Positions 44,711-53,325 of a stretch of DNA of 64,000 bases are shown here, in pieces. Location: assembly GCA_964370815.1 (NCBI GenBank), contig CAYJKQ010000003.1, positions 235,150-299,149 on the forward strand. Reading direction: 5' to 3'. This DNA is from UBA12087 sp964370815 (lineage in GTDB: Bacteria > Chloroflexota > Anaerolineae > Anaerolineales > Villigracilaceae). Under the pieces are notes generated by a model. That model saw only the letters and a program-made list of their open reading frames with translations. It made no database searches and was not told where the DNA came from. Both the position numbers and the translations under genes were made by a program. Every line of letters begins with the position of its first letter. The stretch's first letter is position 1.

Positions 44711-46897
44711 ATGGATCTTCTGGATCAACTTAACGAACAACAACGCCACGCAGTGACTACCGGAATTGGACCTGTGCTTATACTAGCCGGTCCCGGCTCC
44801 GGAAAGACGCGTGTGCTGACACAACGGATCGCCTACCTGATCCGAAACATGGGAGCACGCCCCCACCAGATCTTGGCGGTAACCTTCACCAATAAAACCG
44901 CCCGTTCAATGGGCAGCCGGGTGAGCGAACTGATCGGAGAGAATGCACCTCAACAGGGGTTGTGGCTGGGGACATTCCATGCCATGTGTGCCCGCATCCT
45001 GCGCATGGAAGCTGATCATCTTTCGATCAATTCCAATTTCGTGATCTTTGACGAAAACGACCAGCAGCGCGTGGTTAAAGCAGCCATGCGGACCCTGGAT
45101 ATTAATGACAAGCTTTACCGACCCGTCAGTGTCCATGCAGCCATCTCAAACGCCAAGAACGAGCTGATATTTCCGGAAGATTACCCCCTTAATACCTACC
45201 GGGACGAAGTGGTTAAGCGCATCTACCAGCACTACCAGGCTGCCCTGCAAAATTCAAATGCGGTCGATTTTGATGATCTGTTGTTGTTGACAGCCCACCT
45301 GCTGGCAGAAGTGCCGGAGGTGCGTGAGAAGTATGCCCAGCGCTTTAAATTCATCCTGGTGGACGAGTTCCAGGATACCAACCTGGCGCAATATACCCTG
45401 CTAAAACACCTGGCTTCTGTTCACCATAATATCTTCGTGGTAGGTGACCCGGACCAGTCCATCTATCGCTGGCGCGGTGCGGATTACCGCAATGTGCAGC
45501 GCTTTGAAAAAGATCACCCCGATACGCAGATCATCCTGCTGGAGCAAAACTATCGCTCCAAACAAGCCATCCTGGATGCAGCCATGGCAGTCATTGATCG
45601 TAGTGGACAACGCCGACGCAAACAATTATTCAGCGAACGAGGGCAGGGTGAACGGTTGATCTACTTTGAAGCTGCTGACGATTATGGTGAAGCGTCCTTT
45701 GTGGTGGATACCATCCTGCAGTTGGTCGCCAGCAAACAATTTGATGCCAGCGAATGTGCCGTGATGTATCGCACCAATGCCCAGTCCCGGCTTCTGGAAG
45801 AAGCTTTCCTGCAAGCGCGCCTGCCTTACCGGCTGGTCGGAGCTCAACGCTTCTATGGGCGGCGGGAAGTCAAAGATATCATCGCTTACCTGCGCCTGGT
45901 TTATAATCCAGTTGATGAGATCAGTCTGGAGCGTGTGATCAATCTGCCGACGCGCGGCATTGGCGCAAAAACCATTCAAACCCTGTTCACGGTTGCCCGC
46001 ACAGCCAATGTTCCGGCTGCCAGGGTCCTGTTTGACCTGACCCAGGCTGACAAGTCTGCCTACTGGTCCGAGTTCAGCCCACGCAGCGCTTCGCAATTAT
46101 CGGGTTTTGGCAGCATGTTGAACAATTGGATCCGCCTGAGGGAAAGCCATACCATCACTGAACTTTTTGACCGAATCCTGGACGACATTAAATACCAGGA
46201 TTTCATCAGTGATGACGGCAGCGATGAAGCTCTTGAGCGGTGGGAAAACGTGAAGGAATTGCGCCGGTTGACAACCGAATATGAAGAGCGCAGCCTGGCA
46301 GAGTTCCTCGAAAACGTGGCGCTCATCTCGGACCAGGATACCCTGGCAGAGGGTCAGAACATAGCCACTTTGCTGACCCTGCATGCTGCCAAAGGCCTGG
46401 AGTTTGGAGCTGTTTTCATTGTCGGGCTGGATGACGGCATCCTGCCTCATACGCGCTCGTTTGACGAACCGGAAGAAATGGACGAAGAGCGGCGTTTGTT
46501 CTATGTGGGTATCACGCGCACCAAAGACCGCCTGTACCTGGTGCGCGCCACACACCGCGGCGGTCGCGGTTATTCTGAAGACACCTATCCATCCCGTTTC
46601 CTGGACGACATACCAGCTGAAATGCTAAACGGGCAGACACGGGGTGGTTTCAACCAGCGCTCTCGAGCCAGACTGGATATGACCTGGAAGCTGCCCCCTG
46701 CGCCAAAACCTGCTATCATTGTTGAACATAAATACCCCATCGGTATACACGTCAACCATCCTACCTGGGGTGAAGGAACCGTCCTGGAAAGCCGTTTACA
46801 GGATGACGATGAAATATTGGCGGTTAATTTCAAGGTTTTCGGTCTCAAACGGCTGGGAGCCTCACTGGCGAAATTAACCATTCTGGAAAGGAAATAA
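44711..46897 (+). CDS. pcrA: UvrD/PcrA-type DNA helicase
   Basis: This 728-residue superfamily 1A helicase unwinds DNA 3'-5' in repair and plasmid replication. Walker A is AGPGSGKT (about residue 27), motif II is LVDEFQDTN, motif III GDPDQSIYRWRGA, motif IV NYRS, motif V TLHAAKGLEF and motif VI VGITRTKDRLYLV. The C-terminal Tudor-like RNA-polymerase-binding module is visible at the end (YPIGIHVNHPTWGEGTVLES). No strong ribosome binding site precedes the start. It is 18 bases ahead of the M3 peptidase gene and probably co-transcribed. Confidence 0.95.
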   Translation: MDLLDQLNEQQRHAVTTGIGPVLILAGPGSGKTRVLTQRIAYLIRNMGARPHQILAVTFTNKTARSMGSRVSELIGENAPQQGLWLGTFHAMCARILRMEADHLSINSNFVIFDENDQQRVVKAAMRTLDINDKLYRPVSVHAAISNAKNELIFPEDYPLNTYRDEVVKRIYQHYQAALQNSNAVDFDDLLLLTAHLLAEVPEVREKYAQRFKFILVDEFQDTNLAQYTLLKHLASVHHNIFVVGDPDQSIYRWRGADYRNVQRFEKDHPDTQIILLEQNYRSKQAILDAAMAVIDRSGQRRRKQLFSERGQGERLIYFEAADDYGEASFVVDTILQLVASKQFDASECAVMYRTNAQSRLLEEAFLQARLPYRLVGAQRFYGRREVKDIIAYLRLVYNPVDEISLERVINLPTRGIGAKTIQTLFTVARTANVPAARVLFDLTQADKSAYWSEFSPRSASQLSGFGSMLNNWIRLRESHTITELFDRILDDIKYQDFISDDGSDEALERWENVKELRRLTTEYEERSLAEFLENVALISDQDTLAEGQNIATLLTLHAAKGLEFGAVFIVGLDDGILPHTRSFDEPEEMDEERRLFYVGITRTKDRLYLVRATHRGGRGYSEDTYPSRFLDDIPAEMLNGQTRGGFNQRSRARLDMTWKLPPAPKPAIIVEHKYPIGIHVNHPTWGEGTVLESRLQDDDEILAVNFKVFGLKRLGASLAKLTILERK

Positions 46898-46915
46898 TAC
46901 CAAGAAAGGATCACA

Positions 46916-48640
46916 ATGGATTTTAGACTTCTTCCAACAAAACCACAAGAAATCATCAGCCTGACCTGGTCAGACCTGAAACCTTATGCCAGCGAGCTGG
47001 AATCCCGCCCGATAAGCTTAAGCAATGTGGACCTATGGCTGCGGGATTGGACAGCCCTGTCTGACCGTGTCTCGGAGATGTACAGCCGCCTGTCCCTGGC
47101 AACCACGGTCAACACCGCCGATGAGAAGGCTGACCAGATGTTTAAGAACTTCCTGGATAATGTCTTCCCCGCTGCCATGAGTTCCGGGCAGAAACTCAAA
47201 GAGAAACTTTTAGAAAGCGGTTTACAACCGGCAGGGTTCGAGATCCCACTTCGTAACATGCGTGCTGAGGCAGACCTCTTCCGCGCAGAAAACCTGCCGC
47301 TGCAAGCTGAACAGCAAAAACTCAACATGGATTATGACAAGATCATCGGCGCTCAAAGCGTGGAATGGGAGGGTCAGGAGCTGACCATCGCACAAAGCAG
47401 GCAAAAATTACAGGACCCGGACCGATCCAAACGCGAACGGATCTGGCGCGCCATCCTTGCGAGGCAGATCACTGACCGCCAATCGATCAGTGACCTGTGG
47501 GGAAAATATCATAAGAACCGCGCCAGCATGGCTGCCAACGCGGGAAAGAAGAGCTATCGTGAGTACATCTGGCAGGATTACCTGCGCTTCGACTATACAC
47601 CTCAGGATTGCCGCTCCTTTCATCAGGCTATCGAGCAGGTGGTGGTACCGGCTGCAAACCGTATCTATGAACGTCACCGCAAAAAACTTGGTGTGGATAA
47701 ACTACGTCCCTGGGATCTTTCGGACGGCTGGTTTGGTCGCCCCGTTGGAGCAGCCGGCGCCACCCCACTTAAACCTTTCCAAAACATGGATGAATTCCAG
47801 CAAAAAGCAGCCAGTATGTTTGACCATGTTGACCCACAACTCGGGAAGTATTTCAAGCAGATGCAGGCAGAACAATTATTGGACCTGGATAACCGTAAAA
47901 ATAAAGCCCCGGGAGCCTACTGCACTTCTCTGAGCGTCATCCGCAAACCATTCGTATTTATGAACGCAGTCGGTCAGCATGAGGATGTTCAGACCCTGCT
48001 GCACGAAAGCGGACATGCCTTCCATGTCTTTGAATCCAGCCAGCTACCCTATGCACAGCAAATGAACGTCCCGATGGAGTTTGCCGAAGTGGCTTCGATG
48101 GGCATGGAATTGCTGGCTGCGCCTTACCTGTCCCGGGACAATGGTGGCTACTACACCCATCCAGACGCCGCCCGGGCACGGATCGAACATATGGAAGGTA
48201 TAATTCTTTTCTGGCCATTCATGGCTGTGGTGGATGCTTTTCAGCATTGGGTGTACGAGAATCCCAAATCGGGTGCAAACCCGGACCGTTGTGACGCGCA
48301 ATGGAAGGAACTATGGGCACGCTTCATCCCGAGTGTGGATTGGAGCGGATTGGATGAAGAACTGAAGACAGGCTGGCAGCGCAAACTGCATATTCACCAG
48401 GTTCCTTTCTATTATGTGGAATATGGGATGGCACAATTAGGTGCGACCCAGATCTTTGCGAATGCCATCCAGGATCAATCCAAAGCGGTGGCAAGTTACC
48501 GCAAAGCCCTGGCGCTGGGTGGCAAAGTAAGCCTGCCCGAGCTATTCTCCACGGCTGGCGGCAAATTCGCCTTCGATGTAGATACCGTCCAGCAAGCTGT
48601 TTCTTTATTGGAAAGTACGATCGATTCGCTTGAAAAATAA
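46916..48640 (+). CDS. M3-family oligoendopeptidase
   Basis: This 574-residue zinc peptidase cuts short peptides in the cytoplasm. The HExxH motif is in TLLHESGHAFHVFES and the downstream Glu is in FAEVASMGMELLA, as in the M3 (PepF/oligopeptidase) family. The all-helical N-terminal domain and the final YVEYGMAQLGATQIF segment fit. AAAGGATC precedes ATG 46916. With an oligopeptide-type transporter nearby on the other strand, it could digest imported peptides; that link is inference. Confidence 0.93.
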   Translation: MDFRLLPTKPQEIISLTWSDLKPYASELESRPISLSNVDLWLRDWTALSDRVSEMYSRLSLATTVNTADEKADQMFKNFLDNVFPAAMSSGQKLKEKLLESGLQPAGFEIPLRNMRAEADLFRAENLPLQAEQQKLNMDYDKIIGAQSVEWEGQELTIAQSRQKLQDPDRSKRERIWRAILARQITDRQSISDLWGKYHKNRASMAANAGKKSYREYIWQDYLRFDYTPQDCRSFHQAIEQVVVPAANRIYERHRKKLGVDKLRPWDLSDGWFGRPVGAAGATPLKPFQNMDEFQQKAASMFDHVDPQLGKYFKQMQAEQLLDLDNRKNKAPGAYCTSLSVIRKPFVFMNAVGQHEDVQTLLHESGHAFHVFESSQLPYAQQMNVPMEFAEVASMGMELLAAPYLSRDNGGYYTHPDAARARIEHMEGIILFWPFMAVVDAFQHWVYENPKSGANPDRCDAQWKELWARFIPSVDWSGLDEELKTGWQRKLHIHQVPFYYVEYGMAQLGATQIFANAIQDQSKAVASYRKALALGGKVSLPELFSTAGGKFAFDVDTVQQAVSLLESTIDSLEK

Positions 48641-48670
48641 TAACCTGGCAGGTCATTTGAGGTTATTTTT
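48639..48670 (+). terminator. Terminator after the M3 peptidase gene
   Basis: AATAACCT (48639-48646) pairs with AGGTTATT (48660-48667), leading into five T. Confidence 0.7.
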
Positions 48671-48815
48671 ATACACCTTCTTCTTCACTCAACCAACGGT
48701 GGGCAAGCAACCTGAACGGAGTACCCCCAGGTGAAGGTTTGCCTGATGCAACCAGGATCACCCAAACCTGTCCATCAGAGGTTGAGAACTATCAGATATC
48801 AAGCAGGGTAGGATC

Positions 48816-49844
48816 ATGGCTCAAACACTTAAAATTGTGATACCAATGGCTGGGATGGGTACGCGCATGCGTCCACACTCCTGGAGCAAGCCCAAACCTT
48901 TGATCAGCGTGGCTGGAAAAACATCCCTCGACCACCTTCTGGATAGTCTGGAAAGCCTGCCAAAGTCATTGGAGGTTGAGTATGTTTTCATTCTCAGCCC
49001 CAACCTGGGAGAAGAGCAGATCCCGGCTTTCATGCAGGCGTATTACCCGCATCTGAAGGTACATTACGTCACTCAATCGGTCATGCGCGGCCAATCCGAC
49101 GCCCTGTTCCTGGCGCGTCAGTACCTGCAGGGACCCATGCTGATGATCTACTCGGACACCCTGATCGAAACAGATCTCTCCATCCTGGCAGATGAAACCC
49201 TGGATGGGATCGCCTGGGTAAAATCTGTTCCGGATCCCCGACGTTTTGGGGTGGCAGAAGTGGATGAAGACAATTTCATCAAACGACTGGTTGAAAAACC
49301 CGACAACTTTGACAACAAACTGGCGTTACCTGGATGTTACTACTTTCGCTCGGGAGAGGAGCTGATCCAAGCCATCCAGGAGCAGTTCCGCCGCGATATT
49401 CAACTTAAAGGGGAATACTTCCTGGCAGATGCCATCAACATCCTGCTTGAAGGCAAATCCCGCATGCGTATTCAACCAGTCAGTGTCTGGCTGGATACCG
49501 GCACGATCGCAGCCACACTCGAAACCAACCGCTACCTGCTGGAACATGGTCGTGAGAATCCAGCCAACCATCTCGGTGCGGACGTGGAGATCACACGACC
49601 GGTATTCATACACCCCAGCGCACGGGTGACAAACTCCAGGATCGGACCGCACGTCTCCATCGGACCGGATTGCATGATCACCGACAGCCAGATCGTGAAC
49701 AGCATTCTCGAAGAAGGTGTGTCGGTGGAGTCGGTTGCCCTGGATCATTCCATTATCGGGCGCCATGTTTCCATACTTGGGCGGGGTGCAAATGAACCAA
49801 GCGTCAGCCTTAATCTGGGTGATAATTGCAGTGTAAATCTATAA
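48816..49844 (+). CDS. Sugar-phosphate nucleotidyltransferase
   Basis: This 342-residue enzyme joins an NTP to a sugar-1-phosphate. The nucleotide-binding signature IPMAGMGTRMRPHSWSKPKP is at the N-terminus, GQSDALFLARQYL and YSDTLIETDLS mark the metal site, and a left-handed beta-helix tail (FIHPSARVTNSRIGPHVSI) follows, without the acetyltransferase site of GlmU. The sugar and base are not decided; glucose-1-phosphate thymidylyl or uridylyl transfer is likely. AGGATC precedes the ATG. The next small gene starts four bases after its stop. Confidence 0.87.
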   Translation: MAQTLKIVIPMAGMGTRMRPHSWSKPKPLISVAGKTSLDHLLDSLESLPKSLEVEYVFILSPNLGEEQIPAFMQAYYPHLKVHYVTQSVMRGQSDALFLARQYLQGPMLMIYSDTLIETDLSILADETLDGIAWVKSVPDPRRFGVAEVDEDNFIKRLVEKPDNFDNKLALPGCYYFRSGEELIQAIQEQFRRDIQLKGEYFLADAINILLEGKSRMRIQPVSVWLDTGTIAATLETNRYLLEHGRENPANHLGADVEITRPVFIHPSARVTNSRIGPHVSIGPDCMITDSQIVNSILEEGVSVESVALDHSIIGRHVSILGRGANEPSVSLNLGDNCSVNL

Positions 49845-49848
49845 AAAC

Positions 49849-50061
49849 ATGAACGAACTTGTTGAATGCCACTCAGAATTTGAATATGCCGAGAAACCGG
49901 TTGCCCTGACCTGGAAAAACCATCACCTGGAGATCACTGAGATCGTGGAGCAGTGGCGCATACCGGGTGGAAAATGCTTTCGTGTCCGCACAGCTGACAG
50001 CCAGATTTTTGAGTTGTTCTATGGTGAGTTGTATGACGAATGGCGCATCCATCAACCATAA
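49849..50061 (+). CDS. Small conserved protein, DUF6504-like
   Basis: This 70-residue protein has the pattern of a small beta barrel: YAEKPVALTWKNHHLEITEI, EQWRIPGG, CFRVRTADSQIFELFYGEL, YDEWRIH. It resembles DUF6504 proteins, small partners often found by repair genes. It begins four bases after the previous stop and lacks its own ribosome binding site, so it should be translated by coupling. No function is known. Confidence 0.7.
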   Translation: MNELVECHSEFEYAEKPVALTWKNHHLEITEIVEQWRIPGGKCFRVRTADSQIFELFYGELYDEWRIHQP

Positions 50062-50070
50062 GGAGAATTG

Positions 50071-51249
50071 ATGCCAGAAATTTCTGATAAGCGTTACTTA
50101 TCCAGACGTGTGGCCAACCTGAAACCATCCGGTATTCGCAAATTCTTTGATATTGCTGCCACCATGAAGGATGTCATTTCACTGGGCATCGGTGAGCCTG
50201 ATTTCACAACCCCCAAACCCATCCTGGAGGCAGGTATCCGTTCCCTGCAGGCAGGTGAGACCCATTACACTTCCAACGCAGGTAAACTGGAACTTCGCCA
50301 GGCAATTGCCGGCAACCTGAAACGCCTGTATGGCGTAGAATACGATCCGGTCAGCCAGGTGATCGCCACGGTGGGTGTCTCGGAGGCGCTCTACCTGACC
50401 ATGACCGCCATCCTTGATCCCGGTGATGAGATCATTATCCCGACCCCGTGCTTTGTCTCCTACCAGGCTGAAGTCTTGCTGGCAGGCGGCGTACCGGTCG
50501 AGATCCCCAGCCGGGTTGAAGATGATTTTCAACTCGACCCCCAACGACTGGAAGCTGCCATCACTCCGCACACAAAGGCGCTCTTTATCGGATACCCCAA
50601 TAATCCCACCGGGGCAGTTGCCCGGCGTGAAGTGCTGCAGGAAGTAGCTCGCATTGCCGAGCGCCACGACCTGTTGGTCATCTCGGATGAGATCTATGAC
50701 CGCCTGGTATATGATTTTGAGCATGTATGTTTCCCAACCCTGGGTGATCATGCTAAAAAACACACCATCCTGCTGGGTGGTTTTTCAAAGGATTATGCCA
50801 TGACAGGCTGGCGCATTGGTTACGCGGCGGGTCCGGCTGAACTCATCAAGGGCCTGGTAACCATCCACCAGTACACAATCATGTCCGCTCCCACCACTGC
50901 CCAGGATGCCGCCACCGAAGCAATATTGAACGGTGAAAGCTATGTGCTGGAGATGACTGCCGAATATGACCGCCGCCGCCGATTGATCGTAAGCGGACTT
51001 AATCTACTGGGATTGAACACCTTTGAACCGCGCGGCGCTTTCTATGCCTTCCCGAATATCGCGGCCTCCGGTATGGATGATGACACCTTTGCTGAAAAAT
51101 TGCTGGCTGAGGAGCATGTCGCGGTAGTACCTGGTAACGCTTTTGGCGCGGGAGGTGACGGGTTCGTGCGCTGCTCCTACGCCACTGCCTACGAAAAAAT
51201 TGAAGAAGCATTGCATCGCATGGAACGCTTCATGTCCCGGCATGGATGA
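50071..51249 (+). CDS. PLP-dependent aminotransferase (class I/II)
   Basis: This 392-residue enzyme moves amino groups between amino acids and 2-oxo acids. The fold-type I pattern is clear: PSGIRKFFDIAATM, SLGIGEPDFTTP, the Asn in YPNNPTGAV, the Tyr/Asp of ISDEIYDRLVYD, and the PLP Lys in GGFSKDYAMTGWRIGY. The substrate is most like aspartate or aromatic aminotransferases but cannot be fixed. AAGGAG lies five bases before ATG 50071; a TTG three bases earlier is less likely. Confidence 0.93.
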   Translation: MPEISDKRYLSRRVANLKPSGIRKFFDIAATMKDVISLGIGEPDFTTPKPILEAGIRSLQAGETHYTSNAGKLELRQAIAGNLKRLYGVEYDPVSQVIATVGVSEALYLTMTAILDPGDEIIIPTPCFVSYQAEVLLAGGVPVEIPSRVEDDFQLDPQRLEAAITPHTKALFIGYPNNPTGAVARREVLQEVARIAERHDLLVISDEIYDRLVYDFEHVCFPTLGDHAKKHTILLGGFSKDYAMTGWRIGYAAGPAELIKGLVTIHQYTIMSAPTTAQDAATEAILNGESYVLEMTAEYDRRRRLIVSGLNLLGLNTFEPRGAFYAFPNIAASGMDDDTFAEKLLAEEHVAVVPGNAFGAGGDGFVRCSYATAYEKIEEALHRMERFMSRHG

Positions 51250-51423
51250 TCTACACAGCGAGTATTAAAGAGCCTTAAATTCCAGTGTGCTCTTTGTAGT
51301 TTTATGTTCCGCCTGCTGATAGTGCAGGAAGTTTTTTTCTTCCTATTATTTCTCAAACCATAGAAGCCAATCGAATCCAAACACCTCTAATTGATAAACC
51401 TGCAGTCAAGCTTGTAAGCCAAA
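51250..51423. other. Intergenic, weak terminator-like hairpin
   Basis: AAAGAGC (51267-51273) and GCTCTTT (51289-51295) can pair, followed by TAGTTTT. No gene is seen. Confidence 0.4.
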
Positions 51424-52164
51424 ATGCCTATGCCTGAATGGGTGAAACAGCGCTTATGGGACCTTCTTTGGGGGAATAAACTTGCAGGGATGGAATCCAA
51501 TCCGAAAACATTCCTGGAACGCTACTGGTTTGGCCTGGTTATTGGGGTCACCCTGATCTTTGTTGTTCCACCTTTCCTTGCGCCTGTTTTCATGGCAGCA
51601 GGGTGGCAAAGCCCGGGGAAGGTGATCTATTTTGTCTACTCCTTGTTCTGTCACCAACTCCCACAACGTTCTTATTTCATGTTCGGTCAGCAGATCACTT
51701 ACCCCCTGGCACAAATCCAGCAGGCAGCAGGATTAAGTAACATCAATGACATTTTTGCATTGCGCCGGTTCATCGGAAATTCGCAGTTGGGCTGGAAGGT
51801 AGCCTGGTCTGACCGCATGATCGCAATGTACACCAGCCTCCCCCTATTTGCCCTGATCTGGTACCCGTTGCGACGCCGTCTGCCCCGCCTGCCCTTATGG
51901 GGCTTGATGCTCCTGATCCTGCCAATGGCATTGGATGGTGGGACACATTTCATCAGTGATTTTCAGGGTATGGGTGAGGGATTCCGTGACACGAATCTGT
52001 GGCTGGCAACTTTAACACAACATTCCTACCTGTCAACTTTCTATTCCGGGGATGCCTGGGCGTCTTTTAATTCCATCGTGCGCCTGGCGACGGGGACCCT
52101 GTTTGGATTTGGGATGGTCTGGTTCGGATTTCCATATCTTGAAGAGACTTTTACTTCTCGATAA
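51424..52164 (+). CDS. DUF2085 membrane protein
   Basis: This 246-residue integral membrane protein carries the DUF2085 signature CHQLPQRSYFMF in the loop after helix 2 and the later WYPLRRRLPRLPLW and ALDGGTHFIS segments. Five helices are likely. The family is common in Chloroflexota, Archaea and Firmicutes and has no established activity. It is 87 bases upstream of the CcdA-like gene in the same direction, and both concern membrane redox or metal handling only by position. Confidence 0.85.
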   Translation: MPMPEWVKQRLWDLLWGNKLAGMESNPKTFLERYWFGLVIGVTLIFVVPPFLAPVFMAAGWQSPGKVIYFVYSLFCHQLPQRSYFMFGQQITYPLAQIQQAAGLSNINDIFALRRFIGNSQLGWKVAWSDRMIAMYTSLPLFALIWYPLRRRLPRLPLWGLMLLILPMALDGGTHFISDFQGMGEGFRDTNLWLATLTQHSYLSTFYSGDAWASFNSIVRLATGTLFGFGMVWFGFPYLEETFTSR

Positions 52165-52251
52165 TTCGGGAAACTTGGGGGGTTCGCAAGTGTGCACAGC
52201 ACTCTAACGAACCTCACACCCGTTTTATGAGAAGGTACAGGAGACATTCGT

Positions 52252-53022
52252 TTGACAACACCTTTATTTTCTGACACTACTTACCAGCCAGCTGAGCGCT
52301 GGCGCATATTCATCCATGCACTGGCATTTGTATTTGGATTTTCGATGGTGTTCATCATCGGGTGGGGCGGCTCGATAACCCTGCTGGGGCAATTATTCGT
52401 TTCGTATAAAAGCATCATCGCACAGATCGGCGGAATCATCATTATTGCTTTTGGGTTGGCAACGTTGGGTGTACTGCGCATGCCGTGGCAGTTCTATGCT
52501 GATACCCGTCCGCAGTTTGAAAGAAAAACAGGAGGTTACACCAGTTCAGGGTTGATGGGATTATTTTTCGGCGCAGGCTGGAGCCCGTGTATTGGTACAA
52601 CGCTGGGAGCCATTCTGACGCTCGGGCTGAGCAGCCAGAATGTAGGACAAGCCATGTGGCTCTCTTCGGGATACTCACTTGGCCTGGGAATCCCCTTCCT
52701 GGTGATGGGCCTGGGTTTGGAACGGGCTTCCAGCTGGATCAAGAAGATGCGCTCGTACACACGCGTGTTACAAATAGTGAGCGGATCCATGATGATCGCG
52801 ATTGGTATCTTATTGGTCACCAACTGGATGTCTCTGATCTCAATCTGGGCGTTCAGGACAGGACTTTACGTTGATGTTTTCTCGATCAGCAGCGGGGTAC
52901 CTTCCTACCTGACAGCGTTGGCTGCCGGGTTGTTGTCTTTCTTCTCACCTTGTGTTCTGCCGTTGGTGCCCGGATATCTTGGATATCTCAGCGGGCAGGT
53001 TGTGAAGGGAATTAAGGAATGA
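52252..53022 (+). CDS. ccdA: CcdA-like thiol transporter, apparently circularly permuted
   Basis: This 256-residue membrane protein belongs to the CcdA/DsbD family, which carries reducing power from cytoplasmic thioredoxin across the membrane. The two redox Cys are present: GWSPCIGTTLG at about residue 115 and FFSPCVLPLVPGYLGYLSG at about 230. In normal CcdA the SPCVLPLVP helix is first; here it is last, joined by an outer linker (about SIWAFRTGLYVDVFSISSGV) after what is normally helix 6. The chain begins with the usual second helix (ALAFVFGFSMVFIIG). TTG 52252 has AGGAG eight bases before it, and a stop codon lies 22 bases upstream, so no helix is missed. Confidence 0.85.
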   Translation: MTTPLFSDTTYQPAERWRIFIHALAFVFGFSMVFIIGWGGSITLLGQLFVSYKSIIAQIGGIIIIAFGLATLGVLRMPWQFYADTRPQFERKTGGYTSSGLMGLFFGAGWSPCIGTTLGAILTLGLSSQNVGQAMWLSSGYSLGLGIPFLVMGLGLERASSWIKKMRSYTRVLQIVSGSMMIAIGILLVTNWMSLISIWAFRTGLYVDVFSISSGVPSYLTALAAGLLSFFSPCVLPLVPGYLGYLSGQVVKGIKE

Positions 53023-53325
53023 CCCAAACATTGTAGAGCGACACAGTCATTTAATATCGCTCAAAACTTAGGCGCCTCAAAAAACCATAGAAGCACTTTT
53101 CAAGGTAAGAATCTCTCATTCCTGTTCCAATCCTTGCAAACAATCGTTCAACCGCGAAACAATACTGTTTGACCAGCCAAATAAATTTCCCGCACCTACT
53201 GGTATGGGCATTATTGCTTATCCTGAAATGAGCAGGTTAACTCTATCTGAGAGGGTATTTTAACCTTATACTACAATCAGGAATAGAATGTAAAGAACTT
53301 TGTTAATAGACTGGAGATGCTGATC
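53023..53325. other. Intergenic region upstream of the copper ATPase gene
   Basis: About 300 bases with no gene. A poor -10-like TACAAT lies near 53269. No palindrome resembling a CsoR or CueR site was recognised. Confidence 0.5.
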
